Part shown: positions 50,623-59,688 of the stretch, one piece after another
How the letters are laid out: each line of letters starts with the position of its first letter
How positions within the stretch are numbered: position 1 is the first letter of the stretch
Assembly (NCBI RefSeq): GCF_051857475.1
Contig: NZ_JBPZGZ010000003.1
Location: forward strand, 620,001-684,000
Source of the DNA: Pelomonas sp051857475
GTDB taxonomy: Bacteria > Pseudomonadota > Gammaproteobacteria > Burkholderiales > Burkholderiaceae_C
Reading direction: 5' to 3'
Length of the DNA: 64,000 nucleotides
Notes under the pieces: generated by a model
Databases searched by the model: none
What the model was told of the DNA's origin: nothing
Seen by the model: only the letters and a program-made list of their open reading frames with translations
Made by a program: the position numbers and the translations under genes

Positions 50623-52605
50623 TTACCTCTGAGCGATGCGCATCAGTTCGTCGAAAAGGGTCTGGGCCGTCTGCAGCACCTTGGCGGCGGCCTGGTAGCC
50701 CTGCTGGAACTGCATCAGCCGCGAGGCTTCCTCATCGAGATTGACGCCGGCCTGGCCGGCTCGGTTGGTTTCGGCGTCGCCGGCGACGCTGGTGGAGACG
50801 TCCGACAGGTAGTTCGCGCTCTGTACGCGGGCGCCGACATCGCTCATCGCCGCGGCATAGGCGTCGTTGATGGTCGAGCCCTGGGTGGTGCCGCCGCCGG
50901 CCAGCAGCTGACGGCCGACGAAGGTCTCGGCCTGGATGTTCAGGAAGGCCTTGGCATTGCCGTTGTTGGTGGCGGTGTAGATGGTCGGGTCGATGGAAAT
51001 CTTGTCGCCATTGCGCGGCACGCCATTGGTGCGCAGCTCGAAACCCAGGTCGATGCCGGCCGCCGGCTGGTTGCCGATGGGCTGGCCGGCGCTCCAGCTG
51101 CCGTTCAGCACGGTGCCGTTGGCCAACGTCAGCGTGTAGAGCACGCTGTTCGCGTTGGCCGGGTCCGGGCCGCCGAACTGCAGCGTCATGGGCGCGTTGG
51201 CCGCGCTGAAGTTCTGGTTGACCGCGTAGAGGCTGTCGACGCTGAGAGTGCCGGTGTTGGTGACGCTGGCGGACGCCGTCAGCGGCGACGCGGCGGCGAT
51301 GCCGTTGGGGTTGTCCAGCACGCGCTTCATGTTGACGGCGGCGCTGCCCACGGGCTCGATGAGGAAGCTCTCGCCCGCGGCGGGCGGGGCCGGCGTGAAC
51401 TGGATCTTGAAGCCGTCGATGGTGTCGCCGTCGTTGACGGTGCGCACCAGGCCGTCGGACAGCCTCGTCAGCTCGTAGGTGCCGGCCGTGGGGGAGGTCA
51501 GCTTGTAGCCGCTGGCCTGCAGCTGGCTGGCGTCGACGATGGTGGCCGCGACGCCGTTGGTGAAGCCGCCGCCGGGGGTGCGCTGGTTGGTGGCAGCCGG
51601 CAGCACATTGGGCGGCGCCACCTTGAAGATGGCCGCGCCCTGGCCGGGCGGGTTGGACAGATCCAGGCCCAGGGCGTTCTGCTCGTTGACGCGCGTGCCG
51701 ATGGCCGCGGCGAGCTGGCCGAGCATGTTCTTGGCGTCCTGCAGGTCCTTGTTCTGGAAGCTCAGCAGGGCGGTGATGGAGCCGCCGGTCAGCACGCTTT
51801 CATCCAGCGGGCGGGTGATGCCGCCTTCGCTGAGGGAGACCACGGCGCGCGACGGGTCATAGGCGTCGGCGGACACCTGCAGTGTGGAGGCCTGGTTGCC
51901 GAGCACCAGGCGCTGGCCGCCGCCGATGAAGACGCCGACGGTGTCATCGTCGGCTGGCAGCGTCGTGACGGCGACATGCTCGCCGAGCTGGGAGATCAGC
52001 TTTTCGCGCTGGTCCAGCAGGTCGTTGGGCGTGTGGCCGCTGCCGCGGGTCTTGGAAATCTGGTCGTTGATGTTGGCGATCTGCTGCGCCAGCTGGTTGA
52101 CGACGACGACGTTGGCCTTGAGGTCGCTGACGATGCCCGACTGCAGGTCGGTGATCTGCTGGCCGGCGTTGGAGAAGCGCACGGCCAGCTCGTTGGCGCG
52201 GCCCAGGGCGACCTGGCGGGCCGAGGGATCGTTGGGGCGGCTGGTCACGTCGACCATGGAGTTCAGGAACTGGCTGGCCGCATAGCCCAGGCCGTCGGTG
52301 CCGGGCGGGAAGATCTTTTCCATGCGCGCCAGCTGCTCGGCGCGGGTGGCATCGGCCGTGGCCGTGGCCTTGGAGCTGGCGGCTTCCTTGGTCAGGAACT
52401 CGTTGTGCGAGCGCACGACGGTCTGCACGTCCACGCCCTTGCCGAAGAAGCCGGCGCCGGTGTACTGGCCGGGCGACGTCGTCAGCACCACGGACTGGCG
52501 CGAATAGCCCGGCGTGTTGGCGTTGGCGATGTTCTGGCCAATGGTCTGCAATGCCGCCTGGTTGGCGAACATCGCGCGGGCGCCGAGGGTGAGCAAGCCG
52601 GCCAT
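50623..52605 (-). CDS. flgK: Flagellar hook-filament junction protein FlgK (HAP1)
   Basis: FlgK is the first hook-associated protein. The 660-residue product has the rod/hook N-terminal motif ANQAALQTIGQNIANANTPG, then YSRQSVVL, a long variable central domain, and a C-terminus (VNLDEEASRLMQFQQGYQAA) matching FlgK. It lies 10 bases after flgJ and 2 bases before flgL. Confidence 0.97.
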   Translation of the reverse strand: MAGLLTLGARAMFANQAALQTIGQNIANANTPGYSRQSVVLTTSPGQYTGAGFFGKGVDVQTVVRSHNEFLTKEAASSKATATADATRAEQLARMEKIFPPGTDGLGYAASQFLNSMVDVTSRPNDPSARQVALGRANELAVRFSNAGQQITDLQSGIVSDLKANVVVVNQLAQQIANINDQISKTRGSGHTPNDLLDQREKLISQLGEHVAVTTLPADDDTVGVFIGGGQRLVLGNQASTLQVSADAYDPSRAVVSLSEGGITRPLDESVLTGGSITALLSFQNKDLQDAKNMLGQLAAAIGTRVNEQNALGLDLSNPPGQGAAIFKVAPPNVLPAATNQRTPGGGFTNGVAATIVDASQLQASGYKLTSPTAGTYELTRLSDGLVRTVNDGDTIDGFKIQFTPAPPAAGESFLIEPVGSAAVNMKRVLDNPNGIAAASPLTASASVTNTGTLSVDSLYAVNQNFSAANAPMTLQFGGPDPANANSVLYTLTLANGTVLNGSWSAGQPIGNQPAAGIDLGFELRTNGVPRNGDKISIDPTIYTATNNGNAKAFLNIQAETFVGRQLLAGGGTTQGSTINDAYAAAMSDVGARVQSANYLSDVSTSVAGDAETNRAGQAGVNLDEEASRLMQFQQGYQAAAKVLQTAQTLFDELMRIAQR

Positions 52606-52615
52606 GTCTAGGTCC

Positions 52616-53497
52616 TCAAGCCATCATCGTGCTTTGCACGCGCTGGGTGGTCTGGATGGTCTTGGCCAGCTTCTCGGCATAGGCGGGGTCGGTGGCGTAG
52701 CCGGCCTGCTGCAGGCCGCGGGCGAAGCCGGCGGCGTTGCCGCTCTGGGCCTGGGCGACGACCTTGGCATAGCGCTCGTTGCCGCTGATGAGCTTGGCGT
52801 AGTCCTTGAAGGCTTCGTCATAGCTGCCGTAGGCGCGGAACTTGGCCGTGACCTTGTGAGCCTGGCCGTTGATGACCTCGGTCGTCTGCACGTCGACGGT
52901 CTTGCCCGTCCAGCCCGGCGTGGCCTTGATGCCGAAGACGTTGTGCGAAGGCGTGCCGTCGGCGCCGGTGATCTCGCGCTTGCCCCAGCCGCTCTCGTGG
53001 GCGGCCTGGGCCACCATGAAGCTGGCCGGGATGCCGGTGGCGGCCGAAGCGGCGCGGGCCGAGGCGTCGTGCTTCTGGATGAAGCCCTGCACGTGGTTGG
53101 GAATGCCCTTGGTGGCCAGGGCCGGCAGGGCCTGGGCGAGCGTGGTCTGGCTGTTCTTGCGGATGTTCTCGGGCGACAGGTCCTGGATGCCCATCTGGCG
53201 CTGCAACTGCTTCTGGATGGCGTCCGACAGTCCGCCCGGCAGGCCGCTGAGCTTGCCGGCGAATTGGGTGTCCAGCATTTCCGTACCGAGCTGGGTCGCG
53301 TTGTTGTCCAGCATGCCGCTGGACAGCGTGGAAGCGCGCATGCTCTTCATGACTTCCTGCATGAAGAGCGATTCGAACTGCTTGGCCGTCTCGCGGATGG
53401 TCGCCTTGGGGTCGCGCGCGGCCTGGGCCTTGAGCCCGTTCAGGGCGTCGACGCTGCCGAGGCTCTGCCCGGAAATGGACTGGAAGGTGGAGGCCAT
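52616..53497 (-). CDS. flgJ: Peptidoglycan hydrolase FlgJ with rod-scaffold domain
   Basis: FlgJ opens peptidoglycan for the growing rod. The 293-residue product has the N-terminal scaffold (KQFESLFMQEVMKSMRAST) and the C-terminal glucosaminidase domain (IPASFMVAQAAHESGWGKRE, with the catalytic Glu in HESGWG). The ATG at 53497 overlaps the flgI stop (TGATG). A TTG immediately upstream is less likely. Confidence 0.97.
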   Translation of the reverse strand: MASTFQSISGQSLGSVDALNGLKAQAARDPKATIRETAKQFESLFMQEVMKSMRASTLSSGMLDNNATQLGTEMLDTQFAGKLSGLPGGLSDAIQKQLQRQMGIQDLSPENIRKNSQTTLAQALPALATKGIPNHVQGFIQKHDASARAASAATGIPASFMVAQAAHESGWGKREITGADGTPSHNVFGIKATPGWTGKTVDVQTTEVINGQAHKVTAKFRAYGSYDEAFKDYAKLISGNERYAKVVAQAQSGNAAGFARGLQQAGYATDPAYAEKLAKTIQTTQRVQSTMMA

Positions 53498-54597
53498 CAA
53501 ATCACCTCAAGCTCGGCATTCAAGGCGCCCGCACTCTTCATGGCCTGCAGGATGGCGAGCAGATCCTGAGGTGTGGCGCCAAGGGAGTTCAGCGCCTTGA
53601 CCACGTCCGACAGGCGGGCGCCCGCGGCCAGCTGGATGAGGCTGCCGGGCTCCTGGCGGATGGAGATGTCGGCCTTCTCGGCCACCACGGTCTGCCCGCT
53701 GGACAAGGCGTTGGGCTGGCTGATGACGGGCGTGGAGCTGATGGTCACCGACAGGCTGCCGTGGGCGACGGCGCAGGCCGACAGCGTGACGGCCTGGTTC
53801 ATGACGACCGAGCCGGTGCGGGCATTGATGACGATGCGGGCGGCGGGTGCGGCCATGCTGACGTCGAGGTTCTCGACATCGGCGAGGAAGGCGACGCGGT
53901 CGTCCGGCGTCGTGGGCGCCTTCACGCGCACGACGCGGCCGTCCAGGGCCTGGGCCGTGCCGGCGCCCTTGGCCTTGTTGATGGCCTGGGCCACGGCGCG
54001 GGCGGTGGTGAAGTCGCTGCTGTTGAGGTCGAACTGCAGGCTGTCGCCCTGGGCGAGGGGCGTCGGCACCGAGCGCTCGACGAGGGCGCCTGCCGGGATG
54101 CGGCCGGCGCTGAGGTGGTTGATCTGCACCTTGGAGCCGCCTGCCGAGGCGCCGGCGCCGCCGACGACCAGGTTGCCCTGGGCGATGGCATAGATCTGGC
54201 CGTCGGCACCGCGCAGCGGCGTGGCGATCAGCGTGCCGCCGCGCAGGCTCTTGGCATTGCCGATGGAGGAGACATTGATGTCCAGTTGCTGGCCGGGCTG
54301 GGCGAAGGGCGGCAGCGAGGCCGTCACCATGACGGCGGCGATATTGCGCGGCTGCATGGTCACGCCCTGGGGCAGCAGCACGCCGAACTGCTGCAGCATG
54401 GCCGTCAGGCTCTGGCCGGTGAAGGGCGCCTGCGTCGTCTGGTCGCCCGTGCCGTCGAGGCCGACGACCAGGCCATAGCCCGTCAACGGGTTGGAACGCA
54501 CCCCGGCCACCGACGCCACTTCCTTGATGCGCGTGGCATGGGAGAAGGGCGCCAGCACGACGGCCAGGCAGAGGAGGAGGACTTTCAGGGACTTCAC
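53497..54597 (-). CDS. flgI: Flagellar P-ring protein FlgI
   Basis: FlgI forms the P ring in the peptidoglycan layer. The 366-residue product has a signal peptide (VLLLCLAVVLAPFSHA) and the conserved TRIKEVASVAGVRSNPLTGY, GLDGTGDQT and QAVTLSACAVAHG stretches. It uses a GTG start at 54597 with a poor ribosome site. The gene upstream in this orientation is the divergent triple-repeat protein, so flgI begins its own transcript, separated by 5 kb from flgH. Confidence 0.97.
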   Translation of the reverse strand: MKSLKVLLLCLAVVLAPFSHATRIKEVASVAGVRSNPLTGYGLVVGLDGTGDQTTQAPFTGQSLTAMLQQFGVLLPQGVTMQPRNIAAVMVTASLPPFAQPGQQLDINVSSIGNAKSLRGGTLIATPLRGADGQIYAIAQGNLVVGGAGASAGGSKVQINHLSAGRIPAGALVERSVPTPLAQGDSLQFDLNSSDFTTARAVAQAINKAKGAGTAQALDGRVVRVKAPTTPDDRVAFLADVENLDVSMAAPAARIVINARTGSVVMNQAVTLSACAVAHGSLSVTISSTPVISQPNALSSGQTVVAEKADISIRQEPGSLIQLAAGARLSDVVKALNSLGATPQDLLAILQAMKSAGALNAELEVI

Positions 54598-54692
54598 TCG
54601 GCAGATTCTGCGGACGCTTGAGCCCGCGAAGCCATAGAAAAGGACGCCGACAGCCCCCCTTTTTCAAACCATCGGTCGTGGCCCCGGAGCAG

Positions 54693-54716
54693 GGCGGGGA
54701 TTTTTCACACCCCGCC
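54693..54716. other. Inverted repeat between flgI and the triple-repeat gene
   Basis: GGCGGGG (54693-54699) and CCCCGCC (54710-54716) pair across a 10-base AT-rich loop (GATTTTTCA core). It lies in the divergent intergenic region and may affect both genes. Confidence 0.35.
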
Positions 54717-54822
54717 AGGGCTGTAAGGCTGGCGGGCCTCGCCCGACCACAGAGCACCTGTGAAGACTGAGGCGCCCAGGCAGCACAGCGATCTTTGCCC
54801 CAACCCCTTTTTGGAGACCGAA

Positions 54823-55224
54823 ATGAAGAACCGCCTTTCCCTGCTGCCCCTGCTGCTGGCCGCCTCCCTCGCCGCTTTCTCTGTCCCTGGCCAGGCCCAG
54901 GGCCTGACCCGCGAACAGGTCAAGATGGAGCGCGATGCCTTCCTAGCGCTGATGCGCTGGGACGAACTGACCGGCATGTGGGTGCTGAAGTCCGGCATGG
55001 AGCCGCCCAAGGGCGTCATGTCGCGCGCCGAAGTCATCGCCATGCGCGACCAGTTCCTGCGCATGAATGTTTACGACGACACCGTTGGCACCTGGGTGCC
55101 CGTCAAGGCGCCGCGCGACATGAGCACATTGACCCGTGAGCAGGTCAACATGGAAACGCTGCGCTTTCTGATGATGTACCGCTACGACGAGCAGCAAAAC
55201 GAGTGGATCAGCAAGGTGCGCTGA
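54823..55224 (+). CDS. Secreted protein with three tandem repeats, unknown function
   Basis: The 133-residue product has a signal peptide (NRLSLLPLLLAASLAAFSVP, cleavage near GQAQ-G) and three head-to-tail repeats at 28-56, 66-95 and 103-131. They align without gaps from the first residue to the Trp 26 positions later: L/M-T/S-R-x-x-V, then F-L at positions 13-14, W/Y-D-E/D at 19-21 and W at 26. Repeat 1 begins LTREQVKMERD, repeat 3 LTREQVNMET. The ATG follows GGAG. A perfect terminator follows. No known family is recognised; it should be periplasmic or exported. Confidence 0.8.
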   Translation: MKNRLSLLPLLLAASLAAFSVPGQAQGLTREQVKMERDAFLALMRWDELTGMWVLKSGMEPPKGVMSRAEVIAMRDQFLRMNVYDDTVGTWVPVKAPRDMSTLTREQVNMETLRFLMMYRYDEQQNEWISKVR

Positions 55225-55576
55225 GGCCGCCCGCAGGCCGGTTCGGCCGGCGTCGGCACCAATGCCCGACCGCTCGGTCGGGCATTTTCCTGTGGGCCTG
55301 CTGCAAGCTCGTACTCAGCTTGGGGCGGAACGTCATGGGATGCTCTGTCAATCCCGACTCCTGACCCCGCGAACTGCGCGGCGAGTTCATGCAGGTCGGT
55401 TGATGCGGATGGAATTAGTTCACGTATCCGCCGATTTCTCGCCATTTGTTGGCGTTTCACGGAAATTCCGGCGCACTCAGGCCCCGATTCGCTGGGGTTC
55501 ATGACAGGTTTCTGAATGTGTACCTCGGTAAAGTTTTGCATACCGACCCGAGCTGCATTCGTTTGCAAGACCTGCC
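55225..55576. other. Intergenic region before the glycosyltransferase gene
   Basis: This 352-base stretch begins with a perfect terminator and has no supported gene. It is less GC-rich than the surrounding genes, and near its right end it holds TAAAGTTT (55529-55536), a perfect sigma-28 -35 half, followed by a weak -10. The open frames here are short and lack a ribosome site. Confidence 0.6.
55261..55290 (+). terminator. Rho-independent terminator after the triple-repeat gene
   Basis: AATGCCCGACC-GCTC-GGTCGGGCATT followed by TTCC: an 11-bp perfect stem with a 4-base loop. Confidence 0.88.
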
Positions 55577-56668
55577 ATGCCCCCGCCCTTCGAGCCGTTG
55601 ACCCTGGTTCACGTCGTGTTTTCGTCCCGTCTCGCGGGGGGGGAGCGACATTGTGTTGACCTGGCCAATGCCCAAGCCGCCCTCGGCCACCGCGTCCATG
55701 TCATCGGTACCGCCGGCTCTGCCGTCGCTGGCGCACTGGCCCCGGGTGTGAGCTTCCACGGCCTCAAGCTGCCGCTGCTGCGTGGCTGGCGCGTTGCGGC
55801 CCTGGTGCGCCGCCTGGGCGCCGTCATCTGCCACGGCCACCTCGGCCCGGCCTGCAAGGCGGTGGCGCACGCCCGCTCGGCGACGCGCATCGGCACCCTG
55901 CATGTCGGCTACAAGGCCCATCACCATGCCCGCCTGGACGGGCTGGTCTGCGTGAATCGAGCCCAGCATGACGGCCTGCCCGCCATCGACGGCCTGGCCA
56001 GCGTCATCTACAACTGGGCACCCGAGCGCGATGCCGCCAGCGCTGCCCGCCATACCGACCTGCGTGCCGAACTGGGCCTGGCGCCGGGCCAGCTGCTGGT
56101 CGGCAGTGTCGGCCGTCTGCATCCCAGCAAAGGCATGGACCTGCTGATCGCCGGCTTCAAGGCCCATGCGCCCGCCGACGCGGTGCTGGCCATCCTGGGC
56201 GAAGGCCCGCACGAGACGGCGCTGAAGCAACTGGCGGCCGGCGACGCGCGGGTGCGCCTGCTGGGTTTCCGCAGCGACGTCGATCAATGCCTGAAATCCT
56301 TCGACCTCTTCGTGTCGCCCTCGCGCGAGGAAGCCTTCCCCCTGGCCATCCTGGAGGCGATGCGTGCCGGACGGCCGGTGCTGTCCAGCGCCACCCAGGG
56401 GCCCCAGGAAATGCTGGCCGGCCAGCCGGCCCGGCTCGTTCCCGTGGGCGACGCCCACGCCCTCGGCCACGCCCTGGCTGAAGAGCTGGCGCGCATGCGT
56501 CCGCTGGCGCCCCAGGAGCGCAGCGTGCGCTACGCCACGGCAGCCTATGACCGGTCCAATGCGGTCGCCCGCACCCTGGGCTTCTATCGCGACGTGATGG
56601 TTCACCAGGCCGCCCAAGCCACGAGCTTCGACGGCGAGGAAGAGGCCTACGCCGCTTGGCACGTCTGA
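55577..56668 (+). CDS. Family 4 glycosyltransferase
   Basis: The 363-residue product has the GT-B fold: an N-terminal GGERHCVDLA stretch, a central GSVGRLHPSKGMDLLI region and a C-terminal nucleotide-sugar site (SREEAFPLAILEAMRAGRPV) with the E-x7-E motif of family 4. It transfers a sugar to an unknown acceptor. It shares a one-base overlap (TGATG) with the next gene. Its place in the interrupted flg region makes filament or surface glycan modification possible but unproven. Confidence 0.88.
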   Translation: MPPPFEPLTLVHVVFSSRLAGGERHCVDLANAQAALGHRVHVIGTAGSAVAGALAPGVSFHGLKLPLLRGWRVAALVRRLGAVICHGHLGPACKAVAHARSATRIGTLHVGYKAHHHARLDGLVCVNRAQHDGLPAIDGLASVIYNWAPERDAASAARHTDLRAELGLAPGQLLVGSVGRLHPSKGMDLLIAGFKAHAPADAVLAILGEGPHETALKQLAAGDARVRLLGFRSDVDQCLKSFDLFVSPSREEAFPLAILEAMRAGRPVLSSATQGPQEMLAGQPARLVPVGDAHALGHALAEELARMRPLAPQERSVRYATAAYDRSNAVARTLGFYRDVMVHQAAQATSFDGEEEAYAAWHV

Positions 56669-57588
56669 TGTTCAAGCGTCCGCGGACCGACTTCTGGCAA
56701 GTCGGCATCGTCCCCCTGCGCGTCGAAGATCTCGATGCCCGCCGCCTCAGCGCGGTGCGCGAGCGCATCACCTGGCTGCCCGAAGCCGGGCGCTGGCGCT
56801 ATCTGGCCGACCCCTTTGGCCTGGTGCGCGGCGACGTCCTGCACGTCTTCGTCGAGGCCTTCGACTACCGCATCAAGCGCGCCACCATCGAGCGCCACGA
56901 GTTCGACCTGGCCGACCTGAGCTGGCGCCGCCAGGCCACGGTGCTGGACAAGCCCTTTCACCTGTCCTACCCCCAGGTCTTCGAGCATGACGGCGATACC
57001 TGGATGGTGCCGGAGAGCTACCAGGCCGGCGAGATCGCCCTCTACCGCGCCACCGACAGCTCGCTGAACCATTGGGAACGCGAGTGCGCCCTGCTGGGCG
57101 GCATTCCCGGTGCCGACGCCTCGGTCATCGAGCATCAGGGCCGCTGGTGGATGTTCTACACCCTGGTCGGCCCGGGCGCGCGCGACCAGCGCGAGCTGCA
57201 TATCGCGCATGCCCCCGCCCTCGTCGGCCCCTGGACGCCGCTGGCCACCAACCCGGTGCGGGTGAATCGTGAGGGTGCCCGCCCCGCCGGCCGCCCCTTT
57301 GTCGGCCGCGACGGCGTGCTAACCCTGCCGGTGCAGGACAGCACGACCGGCTACGGCGGCGCCACGCGACTGCTGCGCTTCCCGGTGCTGACGCCCGAAC
57401 ATGTGGAGATCGCGGCCGGCACCGAGCGCCTGACGGGTGACCTTGCCAGTGACAGCCACACGGCCGGCCTGCACACGCTGACCGGCTGCGGCGACTACAC
57501 GCTGATCGATGTGAAGCGCATCGACCGTTCGCGGGCCAAGCAATGGCTGGACTGGAAACGTCGGTTACGCCGCATGTGGGGCGGCTGA
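56668..57588 (+). CDS. Glycan-related protein, GINT1 N-terminal-like propeller
   Basis: The 306-residue product has repeated beta-propeller-like blades (WLPEAGRWRYLADPFGLVRG, FHLSYPQVFEHDGDTWMVPE, ADASVIEHQGRWWMFYTLVG). It resembles the N-terminal domain of glucosamine inositolphosphorylceramide transferase-type proteins and family 43-like hydrolases. The ATG at 56668 overlaps the glycosyltransferase stop. It probably assists in making or modifying the same glycan. The activity cannot be fixed from sequence; the fold assignment is from memory. Confidence 0.65.
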   Translation: MFKRPRTDFWQVGIVPLRVEDLDARRLSAVRERITWLPEAGRWRYLADPFGLVRGDVLHVFVEAFDYRIKRATIERHEFDLADLSWRRQATVLDKPFHLSYPQVFEHDGDTWMVPESYQAGEIALYRATDSSLNHWERECALLGGIPGADASVIEHQGRWWMFYTLVGPGARDQRELHIAHAPALVGPWTPLATNPVRVNREGARPAGRPFVGRDGVLTLPVQDSTTGYGGATRLLRFPVLTPEHVEIAAGTERLTGDLASDSHTAGLHTLTGCGDYTLIDVKRIDRSRAKQWLDWKRRLRRMWGG

Positions 57589-57633
57589 CACGGAGCGGCA
57601 CACAGCCGGCCCGCCGCGGCCTACCATGGCTGC

Positions 57634-58902
57634 ATGAGCCCCCAGTCCTCCCTGAGCGAACGCATCGCCGCGCTGACGGCGGCGCTCGAACCCCAGGTCA
57701 TCGCCTGGCGGCGTGACCTGCACCAGCATCCCGAGCTCGGCAACCGCGAATTCCGTACCGCCGCCGTCGTCGCCGAGCATCTGCGCAGCCTGGGTTTCGA
57801 TGAGGTCAAGACCGGTGTCGCCCACACCGGCGTCATCGGCCTGCTCAAGGGTGGCAAGCCTGGCGGCGTGGTGGCGCTGCGCGCCGACATGGACGGCCTG
57901 CCCGTCACCGAGGAGGTGGAACTGCCCTTCGCGTCCAAGGCCCGCGCGGTCTGGAATGGCGAAGAGGTCGGCGTCATGCATGCCTGTGGCCATGACTGCC
58001 ATGTCGCCATCCTGATGGGCGTGGCCAGCATCCTGGCCAGCCTGCGCGACGACATCCCCGGCACCCTCAAATTCCTGTTCCAGCCCGCCGAGGAAATGCC
58101 GCCCGAGGGCGAGGAGGGCGGCGCGGCGCTGATGATCAAGGAGGGCGCGCTGGAGAACCCGACGCCCAGCGCCATCTTCGGCCTGCACGTCACGTCGCGC
58201 CAGCCCGCCGGCGTCATCGGCTACCGGCCCGGTCCGACGATGGCCAGTTCGGACAAGCTCAAGATCACCGTGCAGGGCAAGCAGACCCATGGCGCGGCGC
58301 CCTGGCTGGGTGTCGACCCCATCGTCACCTCGGCCCAGATCGTGCTGGGCCTGCAGACCATCGTCAGCCGCACGCTGGACCTGAACCGCGAGCCGGCGGT
58401 CGTCACCATCGGCGCCATCAAGGGCGGCGTGCGCGAGAACATCATCCCGGACACGGTGGAGATGCGCGGCACCATCCGCAGCTTCGACGAAGGCATGCGC
58501 GAGGCCATCCACGAGCGCGTCACGCAGCTGGCCGAGGGAATCTCGGCGGCCTCACGCGCCTCGTGCAAGGTCTGCATCACGCGCAACTACCCGGTGACGC
58601 GCAACGATCCCGTGCTGACCGAGCAGATGGTGCCCACGCTGACCCGCGTCGCCAGCACCGGCCCGCGTCCCATGGGCATCGAGGTCGTGCCCAAGGCGAC
58701 GGGGGCCGAGGACTTCTCCTTCTTCCAGCGCCTGATCCCCGGGCTGTTCTTCTTCGTCGGCGTGACGCCGCCGGAGATCGAGCCGAGCAAGGCCTACTCC
58801 AACCATTCGCCGCGCTTCGTTGTCGATGAGCGTGGCCTGGAGGTGGGGGTGCGCGCCCTGGCCAATCTGGCCGTGGACTATCTCGCCTCGATCAAGGGAT
58901 GA
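57634..58902 (+). CDS. M20-family amidohydrolase (peptidase/aminoacylase)
   Basis: The 422-residue product has the M20D motifs: LRADMDGLPVTEE, the metal-binding MHACGHDCHVAILMGV and QPAEEMP, and a lid/dimerisation domain (GVRENIIPDTVEMRGTIRSF). Such enzymes split N-acyl or N-carbamoyl amino acids. It lies 46 bases after the glycan genes and overlaps the convergent binding-protein gene by 11 bases. It appears to be a housekeeping or scavenging enzyme and not part of the flagellum. Confidence 0.92.
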   Translation: MSPQSSLSERIAALTAALEPQVIAWRRDLHQHPELGNREFRTAAVVAEHLRSLGFDEVKTGVAHTGVIGLLKGGKPGGVVALRADMDGLPVTEEVELPFASKARAVWNGEEVGVMHACGHDCHVAILMGVASILASLRDDIPGTLKFLFQPAEEMPPEGEEGGAALMIKEGALENPTPSAIFGLHVTSRQPAGVIGYRPGPTMASSDKLKITVQGKQTHGAAPWLGVDPIVTSAQIVLGLQTIVSRTLDLNREPAVVTIGAIKGGVRENIIPDTVEMRGTIRSFDEGMREAIHERVTQLAEGISAASRASCKVCITRNYPVTRNDPVLTEQMVPTLTRVASTGPRPMGIEVVPKATGAEDFSFFQRLIPGLFFFVGVTPPEIEPSKAYSNHSPRFVVDERGLEVGVRALANLAVDYLASIKG

Positions 58903-59620
58903 GGGAGTTGTTCCAGGCGATGCGGCGCAGTCGCTCGGACTCGCCGCTGTCTTCCATCTGCTGCAGCGTGGCGGTCAGGCGCGGCAGCAGTTCGCGGTGG
59001 CTTTCGTGCAGCAGGGGATGCAGGGGAGTCGTGCTGAGCGGGCTCGGCATCAAGGCCAGGCCGGCCATCTGCTCGGCGTCGGGCTCCGGCTCGCCGGCCG
59101 CCAGCGTGAGCAGGGCGATATCGATGGCATGGGATCGCAACAGGCGCAGCAGGTCGGCGTGTGTCGTCGCCTCGATTTTTTGCGGCACGCCGGTCAGCAG
59201 GTTTTCGATCAGCACGATGCCGCGCGGATAGCCCACGCGCAGCTGCGGCAGGGCCGACCAGTCACCCGGTCCGGGCGCGCGCTGGCGCACCCAGCCCACG
59301 ACCCGGACGGTGGCAATGGCGACCGGGACCAGCAGCAGATGGGGATGGCCCTCGACGATGCCGCGGATGCGCAGCGTCTCGCCGTCCAGTTGGCCCTGCT
59401 CGGTCATGCGCAGCGAGCGGCGCAGCGGCAGGGCGTCGAAGCGGACCGACAGCCCGAGGCGTTGCAGGGCGCGGCTCAGGACAGCACGGCCGGCGGGCGC
59501 GAGGCCGCTCTGGTCGTTGGCGTCGGTGGCGAAACGCAGCGGCGGCGGTTCGGCCAGTACCGCCCAAGGCAAGGCCCCGGCGAGGGCCGAAACGGCTTCG
59601 CGGCGTCGCCACAGCTTCAT
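58892..59620 (-). CDS. Orphan periplasmic substrate-binding protein (SBP_bac_3-like) C
   Basis: The 242-residue product has a likely signal sequence (RREAVSALAGALPWAVLAEP) and the binding-protein pattern (LRFATDANDQSGLAPAGRAV, ALPLRRSLRMTEQGQLDGET). As with the two similar genes there is no ABC partner next to it. It ends 11 bases inside the convergent M20 gene and starts 68 bases before the flgH end. Membership in the family is moderate because the middle is divergent. Confidence 0.72.
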   Translation of the reverse strand: MKLWRRREAVSALAGALPWAVLAEPPPLRFATDANDQSGLAPAGRAVLSRALQRLGLSVRFDALPLRRSLRMTEQGQLDGETLRIRGIVEGHPHLLLVPVAIATVRVVGWVRQRAPGPGDWSALPQLRVGYPRGIVLIENLLTGVPQKIEATTHADLLRLLRSHAIDIALLTLAAGEPEPDAEQMAGLALMPSPLSTTPLHPLLHESHRELLPRLTATLQQMEDSGESERLRRIAWNNSLIP

Positions 59621-59688
59621 GCCTATCGCCCCTCAGCTCGTGGGTTCTCCCCTGGGGCCGATGGTATGCCGACGAGGCGCGCAGCGGG

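Noticed and set aside
54590..54625. Sigma-28-like match (TCAA-N15-GCCGAGTG) overlapping the flgI start codon
   Set aside because: The -10 would coincide with the GTG start, giving a transcript without a leader. Only GCCGA matches, so it is more likely chance.
55529..55555. TAAAGTTT near the glycosyltransferase gene as a sigma-28 promoter
   Set aside because: The -35 half is perfect, but no good -10 (GCCGATAA-like) follows at 15 bases. It is left as a note in the intergenic entry.
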